A DNA stretch of 12,249 nucleotides, taken from NCBI GenBank assembly GCA_009705165.1, contig WLCU01000010.1, positions 1 through 12,249 of the forward strand. The letters are read 5' to 3'. The translations under genes and the position numbers were made by a program. The notes under the pieces were generated by a model. That model did not search any database. It saw nothing but the letters and a program-made list of their open reading frames with translations, and was not told where the DNA came from. Positions 6,952 through 11,829 of the stretch are shown one piece after another. Positions within the stretch are counted from its first letter, which is position 1, and the number at the start of each line of letters is the position of its first letter. Origin of the DNA: Actinomycetota bacterium. Its GTDB lineage: Bacteria > Actinomycetota > Actinomycetes > Nanopelagicales > Nanopelagicaceae.

Positions 6952-7469
6952 GTCAGAATTTTGAAAATGTCGATCGTTTTGTCGCTGGAACGGTTGGTCA
7001 ACCAGGGGAGCGTCAGTTTTTTCTTCAAATAAGAAGCGGAAAAAGATTGATAACCGCTTCGCTCGAAAAAGCACAGGTTCAAGCACTGGCGGAGCGAATA
7101 GACATACTTCTCAAACAAATAGCCAAAGATGATTTTTCAATTTCCAACATAAAAATCTCTATTGATGATCAGCCGCTCGAACAACCTATTGAAAATGATT
7201 TTTCAATAGGCGCGATATCTATTGCCTGGGAGAGTGAAATCAAGGTTGTTGTCGTTGAGTTTTATGCAATTAATGATGTCGATTCAACTCTGGGTGAGGA
7301 TGATGAGGAACCAGAAATCACATTTGCGTTAACCGTTGCTCAAGCTAAATCATTTGTGTCAAGAAGTAACGCAGTTGTTGGAGCGGGACGTTTACCGTGC
7401 CCTTTCTGCGGAATACCTATTGATCCACGCGGACATCTATGCCCGAGGGCTAATGGATATCGACGATAA
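6948..7469 (+). CDS. DUF3090 family protein with C-terminal zinc ribbon-like motif
   Basis: Conserved protein of unknown function, 173 residues, near the family's usual length. The N-terminal part carries the characteristic FVAGTVGQPGERQFFLQIRS (11-30) and EKAQVQALAERID. The middle is acidic (DEDDEEPE-like stretch around 115-124). The C-terminus ends in Cys151-Pro-Phe-Cys154, then His163 and Cys165, and the family signature CPRANGYRR, which looks like a small metal-binding knuckle. The start ATG overlaps the phosphatase stop by four bases (ATGA), so the two are translationally coupled. The codons for the last residues also contain the ribosome site and start of the following gene. The family is the middle member of an actinobacterial trio with the phosphatase and the PI-kinase-like protein. 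No catalytic function can be assigned. Confidence 0.92.
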   Translation: MSQNFENVDRFVAGTVGQPGERQFFLQIRSGKRLITASLEKAQVQALAERIDILLKQIAKDDFSISNIKISIDDQPLEQPIENDFSIGAISIAWESEIKVVVVEFYAINDVDSTLGEDDEEPEITFALTVAQAKSFVSRSNAVVGAGRLPCPFCGIPIDPRGHLCPRANGYRR

Positions 7470-8157
7470 ATTCAAATTATTATCACACGGCGAACTTGTA
7501 GTGACAGCTCGCTTAGTCGATGCATCCAACGCCACTCTTTTTGCACAGGCTTCAGATTCAATAAATGAAATCAATTGCATCTATAAACCCATCGCAGGTG
7601 AACGACCACTATGGGATTTCCCTGATGGATCTTTGGCGGATAGAGAATTTGCAGCATTTCTAGTCAGCAATTATTTAGGTTTGAATATTGTGCCGCTAAC
7701 AATTCTTCGTGAAGGGCCTTATGGGCTCGGAATGGTCCAGGAGTGGATTGAAATTGATGAATCAATCGATCTTGCTGGGTATTTTTCTCAAGATTTACCT
7801 GAACTAAGGAAGATGGCGCTTTTTGACGCAATCATCAACAATACTGATCGCAAAATCGGACACCTCTTACCGACCCCCGAAGGTTCCCTTTTCGGTTGCG
7901 ATCACGGGGTAACTTTCCACCACGAAGACAAACTGCGAACTGTGCTTTGGCAGTGGGCTGGAGATAAATTAACAAATAACGAGATCACAACCTTAAAGAA
8001 ATTAGTTTCTGGGATTGAATCAGAACTGGATCTATCACCTTTTCTAACGGAGCAAGAGATTCAAGCCTTAATTGATCGAGTTCAGAAATTAATTTCCACT
8101 GAGCTGATGCCCACTCCAAATCCTGATTGGCCAGCGATACCTTGGCCCGCTTTTTAA
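7453..8157 (+). CDS. SCO1664 family protein, PI3/4-kinase-like fold
   Basis: Uncharacterised protein resembling phosphatidylinositol kinases, 234 residues. It begins with the family-typical LLSHGELVVTARLVDASNATLF (9-30). CIYKPIAGERPLWDFPDGSL (42-61) holds a possible ATP-contacting Lys45. A catalytic-loop-like DAIINNTDRKIGH spans 125-137, with Asp132 as candidate catalytic residue. DHGVTFHHEDKL starts at 150 with a DxG-like metal site (Asp150-His-Gly152). The key polar residues are present, so this may be an active kinase rather than a pseudoenzyme, but the phospho-acceptor is unknown. ATG 7453 is preferred because the alternative at 7336 would overlap DUF3090 by 134 bp and add residues absent from the family; GAGG lies a few bases upstream. 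It overlaps DUF3090 by 17 bp and is followed after 24 bp by mshC. Confidence 0.9.
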   Translation: MDIDDKFKLLSHGELVVTARLVDASNATLFAQASDSINEINCIYKPIAGERPLWDFPDGSLADREFAAFLVSNYLGLNIVPLTILREGPYGLGMVQEWIEIDESIDLAGYFSQDLPELRKMALFDAIINNTDRKIGHLLPTPEGSLFGCDHGVTFHHEDKLRTVLWQWAGDKLTNNEITTLKKLVSGIESELDLSPFLTEQEIQALIDRVQKLISTELMPTPNPDWPAIPWPAF

Positions 8158-8169
8158 CCTCAAAGTAAC

Positions 8170-8175
8170 TATCAT
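8170..8175 (+). promoter_or_regulatory. Candidate leaderless promoter (-10) of mshC
   Basis: TATCAT matches TANNNT and ends six bases before ATG 8182. No Shine-Dalgarno is present in the 24-bp gap after the SCO1664-family gene. This suggests an internal promoter producing a leaderless mshC message, besides read-through from the trio. Confidence 0.5.
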
Positions 8176-8181
8176 TTAGCC

Positions 8182-9423
8182 ATGAAATCCTGGCCTGGAA
8201 CCGTTGTTCCAACATTGGCGCAAGAAAGAGTTTTACCAGTTTTAGAGCTAACCGATTCAAAGTCATTGAAAATTCAAGACGTAAAAGTAAAAGACGTTTA
8301 CCGGATGTATGTCTGTGGAATCACCCCATATGACGCAACTCATTTAGGTCACGCCGCAACTTACTTAACTTTCGATTTAATCAACCGATATTTACGGGCT
8401 CAGGGCTCAACTGTTAAATATGTTCAAAACATTACTGATATCGACGATCCGCTTTTGGAGCGTGCAAAGCGCGATAAAGTTGATTGGCAAGAATTGGCAC
8501 TGTCGCAAATCGATCTTTTTCGCTCAGATATGGTTAATCTTCGAATCTTGCCCCCTGATCATTACATTGGCGCAGTTGAAGCAATTGATTTGGTAACACA
8601 ATCAATTTCAGCTCTTCAAGAAGCTGGAAGCATTTACCCGATAGATAATGATCTCTACTTCAAGAATTATTCATCGTCCGAGTTCGGCAAACTTTCCCAT
8701 TTGAACAAGGCTGAAATGGCGAAAATTTTTTCTGAGCGTGGCGGAGATCCAACTCTTACGGGAAAAATTGATCCTTTGGATTGTCTGGTTTGGATGGCAA
8801 AGCGTGAAGGTGAACCTGGATGGCCATCAATACATGGGTTAGGTCGCCCCGGTTGGCACATAGAGTGCACGGCAATTGCGCTTAAATACTTGCAGCCCTT
8901 AGCCGATGAACAAACTTGCATCGACATTCAGGGAGGCGGAAGTGATTTGATTTTCCCTCACCATGAAATGTGCGCATCGCAAGCACGCGTAATCACTGGC
9001 AAAGAATTGGCAGAGCACTACGTGCATAGCGCGATGATTGGTTTAGATGGTGAAAAAATGAGCAAGAGCAAAGGGAACTTAGTTTTTGTCTCTACTCTTG
9101 TAAATAGTGGTGTTGATCCAATGGCGATTCGATTCGCGCTCATGTCAGATCATTACCGTAATGATCGAATGTGGAGCCAAGCTGTTTTAGAGTTGGCCCA
9201 AAATCGAATTGCGTTGATTAAACAAGCAATTATGTCTAAGAATTGCGCTCCAACTGAAACTGTTATTAGCGAGATAATTAATTGGTTGGCTCAAGATTTA
9301 AATACTTCCAATGCATTGAATTCAGTAGATCTATGGGCGGCTGCAACTCTAGCCGGGGCAAACGGGGGAGATAAGCAAGAGTTATTAACCACTCTTGATG
9401 CTCTTCTTGGGCTTAGTTTCTAA
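8182..9423 (+). CDS. mshC: L-cysteine:1D-myo-inosityl 2-amino-2-deoxy-alpha-D-glucopyranoside ligase
   Basis: ATP-dependent ligase joining cysteine to GlcN-Ins in mycothiol biosynthesis; cytoplasmic. The 413-residue protein is related to cysteinyl-tRNA synthetase but lacks the C-terminal tRNA-binding part and starts with the MshC-type leader (W4, VVPTLAQERVLPVLEL). CGITPYDATHLGHAATY (45-61) contains the HIGH-type motif HLGH (54-57); KMSKSKGN is at 292-299. Zinc ligands fit Cys45, Cys229 (in GWHIECTAIAL) and His260 (in FPHHE). The Cys229-His260 spacing is 31 residues, about six more than I recall for the mycobacterial enzyme, because of an insertion around KYLQPLADEQTC that also adds Cys246. 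TDIDDPLLERA (85-95) is the expected family segment. It lies downstream of the trio and ends tail-to-tail with PAC2, sharing four bases. MshC implies a mycothiol-making actinobacterium; the other msh genes are not in this window. Confidence 0.97.
   Translation: MKSWPGTVVPTLAQERVLPVLELTDSKSLKIQDVKVKDVYRMYVCGITPYDATHLGHAATYLTFDLINRYLRAQGSTVKYVQNITDIDDPLLERAKRDKVDWQELALSQIDLFRSDMVNLRILPPDHYIGAVEAIDLVTQSISALQEAGSIYPIDNDLYFKNYSSSEFGKLSHLNKAEMAKIFSERGGDPTLTGKIDPLDCLVWMAKREGEPGWPSIHGLGRPGWHIECTAIALKYLQPLADEQTCIDIQGGGSDLIFPHHEMCASQARVITGKELAEHYVHSAMIGLDGEKMSKSKGNLVFVSTLVNSGVDPMAIRFALMSDHYRNDRMWSQAVLELAQNRIALIKQAIMSKNCAPTETVISEIINWLAQDLNTSNALNSVDLWAAATLAGANGGDKQELLTTLDALLGLSF
9420..9423. other. Shared stop codons of convergent mshC and PAC2 genes
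   Basis: CTAA contains TAA of mshC (9421-9423) and the complement of TAG of the PAC2 gene (9420-9422). No hairpin with a T-run is visible on either side. Confidence 0.9.
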
Positions 9424-10283
9424 TCCTTATTCCTTCTGCGCAAATATCTTTCGAATTCTTTAGCGATGGAATCACCTGAAACATCAGGTAATTCGGCCGC
9501 ATCCTTGGAATCTTCAAGAGCCTTCACGTACTCGGCAACATCACTATCTTCTTTGGCCATTTCGGTTACATCCTTTTCCCATTCGTCAGCGGCCTCGGCC
9601 AAATCTGCGAGTGGGATATCAACATCTAAGAAATCTTCTAACGCGTTAACTAGAGCCAAACTCGCTTTTGGCGAAGGCGATGACGATGCGTAATGTGGAA
9701 TGGCAGCCCATAATGAAATGGCATCAATTCCTCTTCGCATACAGGCATCACCAATGATTCCTAAGATTCCAGTAGGTCCTTCATATCTGGAAACTTCTAC
9801 ACCTAAACGCTTCGCTATTTCAGGATGTGCACCGCTACCACTTACTCCAATAGGACGTGAATGTGGCACATCTGCAAGCAATGATCCCAACGTAATAACG
9901 AGAGATACTTCTAAGTCATCTGCCAGATCTAAAATTTCGCGAACAAATGTTTTCCAGCGCATTGACGGTTCAGTACCCTTAACAATGACTAAATCACGGT
10001 CAAAGTGCGGAAGAGCTATTCCAAATATTTCCGTAGTTGGCCAAGTAATATTTCTTATCTGCGAATCATCTACAAAGATATGCGGGCGATTGACTTGGAA
10101 ATCGTAATAATCTTCAGATTCAATATCTGCTATTAATTCTGGAACTACTTCATTATCTACATCTTGCCAAACTGATAAAAGATGCTCGATTGTTCCTGTC
10201 GCAGCTTCACCGGCATCGTTCCATCCTGAAAACCCCAACACCATGATTGGATTTCTCAGCGCAGGAATGTGGTGAATCTCCAT
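9420..10283 (-). CDS. PAC2 family protein (proteasome assembly chaperone-like)
   Basis: Actinobacterial PAC2-domain protein, 287 residues, with no assigned bacterial function; the fold is named after a eukaryotic proteasome assembly chaperone, and related proteins include an ATP-grasp-associated group. Typical segments are MVLGFSGWNDAGEAATG (14-30), EDYYDFQVNRPHIFVDD (57-73), GSLLADVPHSRP, YEGPTGILGIIGDAC, and AISLWAAIPHYASSSPSPKA. The C-terminal 70 residues are acidic and probably helical (LADLAEAADEWEKDV onwards), ending in a basic ERYLRRRNKD. The start ATG 10283 is chosen; extension to TTG 10322 adds 13 residues foreign to the family and overlaps the HAD promoter region. TAAGGT (10297-10292) lies eight bases upstream, with AAGG as a possible weak ribosome site. 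The stop overlaps mshC, and the gene is divergent from the HAD hydrolase. The same gene sits near mshC in mycobacteria. Confidence 0.92.
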   Translation of the reverse strand: MEIHHIPALRNPIMVLGFSGWNDAGEAATGTIEHLLSVWQDVDNEVVPELIADIESEDYYDFQVNRPHIFVDDSQIRNITWPTTEIFGIALPHFDRDLVIVKGTEPSMRWKTFVREILDLADDLEVSLVITLGSLLADVPHSRPIGVSGSGAHPEIAKRLGVEVSRYEGPTGILGIIGDACMRRGIDAISLWAAIPHYASSSPSPKASLALVNALEDFLDVDIPLADLAEAADEWEKDVTEMAKEDSDVAEYVKALEDSKDAAELPDVSGDSIAKEFERYLRRRNKD

Positions 10284-10291
10284 AGGGTTAA

Positions 10292-10297
10292 ACCTTA
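10292..10297 (-). promoter_or_regulatory. Candidate -10 box of PAC2
   Basis: TAAGGT on the minus strand matches TANNNT and ends eight bases before ATG 10283, consistent with a leaderless or near-leaderless message. The same bases include AAGG, which could instead be a weak ribosome site, so this call is less certain than those for trmI or mshC. Confidence 0.35.
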
Positions 10298-10300
10298 GGG

Positions 10301-10306
10301 TAACCT
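10301..10306 (+). promoter_or_regulatory. Candidate -10 box of the HAD hydrolase gene
   Basis: TAACCT matches TANNNT and is identical, with three following bases, to the box before the histidine phosphatase gene. A start about seven bases downstream would give a leader of roughly 35 bases carrying the GGAG ribosome site. Confidence 0.4.
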
Positions 10307-10339
10307 TTGCAAAATCTGCCAACTGTTGCAGGGAAATCC

Positions 10340-10343
10340 GGAG
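10340..10343 (+). promoter_or_regulatory. Shine-Dalgarno GGAG of the HAD gene
   Basis: GGAG lies five bases before GTG 10349. It decides this start over the in-frame TTG at 10307, which has no ribosome site and would add 14 residues before the canonical HAD N-terminus. Confidence 0.6.
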
Positions 10344-10348
10344 TTGTC

Positions 10349-11020
10349 GTGAAAGCTTTTTTTGATGCCATATTTTTCGATATGGATGGACTCTTAGTTG
10401 ACTCTGAACCGCAATGGCTTGAATCTGAGCAAGAAATCACCGCAGAATACGGTTACCAATGGCGGCTAGAAGATCAAGTTGCCTGTTTAGGTGGGCCACT
10501 TAGCCGGGTGGGTGAATACATGCACAACAAGTGCGGCAATGCGCAAACTCCTTCGTTTTTCACCGAAAAACTCATCTCTGTGCAGGCAGCAAAAATGCTG
10601 GGCCAGACACCATTAATGCCTGGTGCTTTTGAGCTTGTGAAATCTTTGCAAGCCAATGGAGTAAAAACTGGACTCGTATCAGCAAGTCCGCGAATTATCG
10701 TTGATGCCGTTCTTTCAAATATCGGTTCTGACCTTTTCCCATTTTCAATCTCAAGTGATGATGTCACCCAAACAAAGCCGCACCCTGATGCCTACCTAAA
10801 AGCTGCAGCTATAACTGGAAGCGAAATTGGAGATTGTCTTGTTTTTGAAGATTCTCTGACAGGTGTAGCGGCAGCAACTAGTAGTGGGGCTTGGCTAATC
10901 GCGGTTCCACATTTAGTCACAGTTGAAGAGAGTGCGCGAGTTCGCTCAATAAAATCCTTGGAGAAAATCTCTTTTGATCTGCTTGGAAAACTTTGGTTGG
11001 ATTTCACATATCCAATTTAA
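10349..11020 (+). CDS. HAD superfamily hydrolase, subfamily IA (beta-phosphoglucomutase / sugar-phosphatase-like)
   Basis: Phosphatase or phosphomutase using an aspartyl-phosphate intermediate, 223 residues, cytoplasmic. Motif I is FFDMDGLLVDSEPQW, with nucleophile Asp11 and general acid Asp13. The helical cap spans about residues 17-85. Motif II is the VSASPR serine/threonine segment, motif III is the lysine in QTKPHPDAYLKAA, and motif IV is VFEDSLTGVAAA with the metal-binding Glu-Asp pair. KPxPDxY and EDSxxGVxAA are typical of the DhaC/YcjU-like phosphosugar group; the actual substrate cannot be read. GTG 10349 with GGAG is the chosen start. The gene is divergent from PAC2 and its stop overlaps that of the RecB-family gene (11017-11020). 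HAD proteins recur at this place in the actinobacterial mshC-trmI neighbourhood, but a link to mycothiol or proteasome function is unproven. Confidence 0.93.
   Translation: MKAFFDAIFFDMDGLLVDSEPQWLESEQEITAEYGYQWRLEDQVACLGGPLSRVGEYMHNKCGNAQTPSFFTEKLISVQAAKMLGQTPLMPGAFELVKSLQANGVKTGLVSASPRIIVDAVLSNIGSDLFPFSISSDDVTQTKPHPDAYLKAAAITGSEIGDCLVFEDSLTGVAAATSSGAWLIAVPHLVTVEESARVRSIKSLEKISFDLLGKLWLDFTYPI
11017..11020. other. Shared stop codons of convergent HAD and RecB-family genes
   Basis: TTAA contains TAA of the HAD gene (11018-11020) and the complement of TAA of the RecB-family gene (11017-11019), repeating the arrangement at 5287-5290. Confidence 0.9.
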
Positions 11021-11778
11021 TTATTATGCGCCGGACAAATGCTTTTAAAAAAACACCAATCGCATAAACGACTTGGTTTAGGTGGCCAATAGTCTTTCTC
11101 CATAGAAGCTGAAATATCTTTTGCCACTCGGATGAGTATCTTTTCTGTTGCGGCCATATCAGTAAGTGTTGGCATACTTTTAACTAATTTTCCATCACCT
11201 AAATAAATTAACTGCAACAGGCGTGGTAATACGTTATGAGTTTTAAAGTATAAAAGGGCATAAACTCTGAGTTGAAAGAGGGCCTTTTCTTCCCAAGCTG
11301 GCTTTGGGGCTTTACCTGTTTTGTAATCAATGATGCGAACTTCACCCGTAGGTGCAACATCTAGTCGGTCCACATAACCATGTAAGTAAATCTCTTGCGA
11401 TAAGTCATTTTCAAGATGTAATTCACGGTGCGTCGCCTCGAATTGTGAAGGGTTTTCAAGTGTGAAGTAGGTGCGCAGCAGAGCTTCAGCGCGATCTAGC
11501 CACTCCTTTTCACTTGTAACCATCTCAAAAAGTTCCGGTTTTTCTTCCTGCTGCGCTAACCAGCGCGAAGGCAACAAATCGATTGCAGTTTCTGGGGTTC
11601 TAGCTTGTGCTGGATTTTCAAATAAATCATGGAGCACGGTGTGTACCAAGGTGCCACGTTCTGCATCTAAAGAAGGTGGTTGAGGAAGTTGATCGATTAC
11701 ACGATATTTATACAGTTGAGGACAGTTTTCAAATTCACTGACTCGACTGGGAGATAGGCGTAATGGTTCGGTACTCAT
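11017..11778 (-). CDS. RecB-family exonuclease, PD-(D/E)XK with four-cysteine Fe-S motif (Cas4/AddB-like)
   Basis: Stand-alone nuclease domain of the RecB/AddB/Cas4 type, 253 residues, presumed to act on DNA. It opens with LRLSPSRVSEFENCPQLYKY (6-25), contributing Cys19. RGTLVH (41-46) follows with His46, then GYVDRLD (134-140) with Asp137, IIDYKTGKAP (149-158) with Asp151 and Lys153, and the QxxxY segment at Gln169-Tyr173. Cys239, Cys242 and Cys248 near the C-terminus join Cys19 in the pattern of an iron-sulfur cluster. No helicase domain is present. ATG 11778 is chosen: TATGTT ends seven bases upstream, and the N-terminus fits. ATG 11790 is possible, and an extended reading to 11955 would overlap trmI by about 125 bp. 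It is convergent with the HAD gene and divergent from trmI across 51 bp. There are no cas genes, so this is not a CRISPR Cas4. Confidence 0.92.
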   Translation of the reverse strand: MSTEPLRLSPSRVSEFENCPQLYKYRVIDQLPQPPSLDAERGTLVHTVLHDLFENPAQARTPETAIDLLPSRWLAQQEEKPELFEMVTSEKEWLDRAEALLRTYFTLENPSQFEATHRELHLENDLSQEIYLHGYVDRLDVAPTGEVRIIDYKTGKAPKPAWEEKALFQLRVYALLYFKTHNVLPRLLQLIYLGDGKLVKSMPTLTDMAATEKILIRVAKDISASMEKDYWPPKPSRLCDWCFFKSICPAHNN

Positions 11779-11785
11779 GTACGGC

Positions 11786-11791
11786 AACATA
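11786..11791 (-). promoter_or_regulatory. Candidate leaderless promoter (-10) of the RecB-family gene
   Basis: TATGTT on the minus strand matches TANNNT and ends seven bases before ATG 11778, with no Shine-Dalgarno in between. This supports 11778, rather than 11790 or 11955, as the start. Confidence 0.5.
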
Positions 11792-11817
11792 CCCGCACTT
11801 AGCCCTGATATTTGACC

Positions 11818-11823
11818 TAAGAT
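11818..11823 (+). promoter_or_regulatory. Candidate leaderless promoter (-10) of trmI
   Basis: TAAGAT matches TANNNT and ends six bases before GTG 11830; no ribosome site is present. The spacing would start the transcript at or beside the GTG. It shares the 51-bp divergent gap with the RecB-family gene. Confidence 0.5.
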
Positions 11824-11829
11824 GCTCCC

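Larger units (their letters stand above)
10284..10307 (+). repeat. Adjacent imperfect direct repeats in the PAC2/HAD divergent promoter region
   Basis: AGGGTTAAACCTT (10284-10296) is followed immediately by AGGGTAACCTT (10297-10307), two copies differing by two deleted bases. Each has a GGTnACC-like palindromic core (GGTTAAACC and GGTAACC). They fill most of the 65-bp gap between the divergent starts and contain the candidate -10 boxes of both genes, so they could form an operator or simply two promoters of similar sequence. Confidence 0.5.

Noticed and set aside
7336..7452. Earlier start for the SCO1664-family protein
   Set aside because: It lies wholly within DUF3090 coding sequence in another frame, adds unconserved residues, and the ATG at 7453 has a GAGG upstream.
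10307..10348. TTG start that would extend the HAD protein by 14 residues
   Set aside because: No ribosome site precedes it, it lies in the divergent promoter region, and the GTG at 10349 with GGAG gives the canonical N-terminus.
11045..11055. T7/A4 run in the RecB-family gene (and a T7 run near 10357-10364 in the HAD gene) as programmed slippage sites
   Set aside because: Both are read through in frame as Phe-Phe(-Lys) within conserved proteins, and no alternative frame product is apparent.
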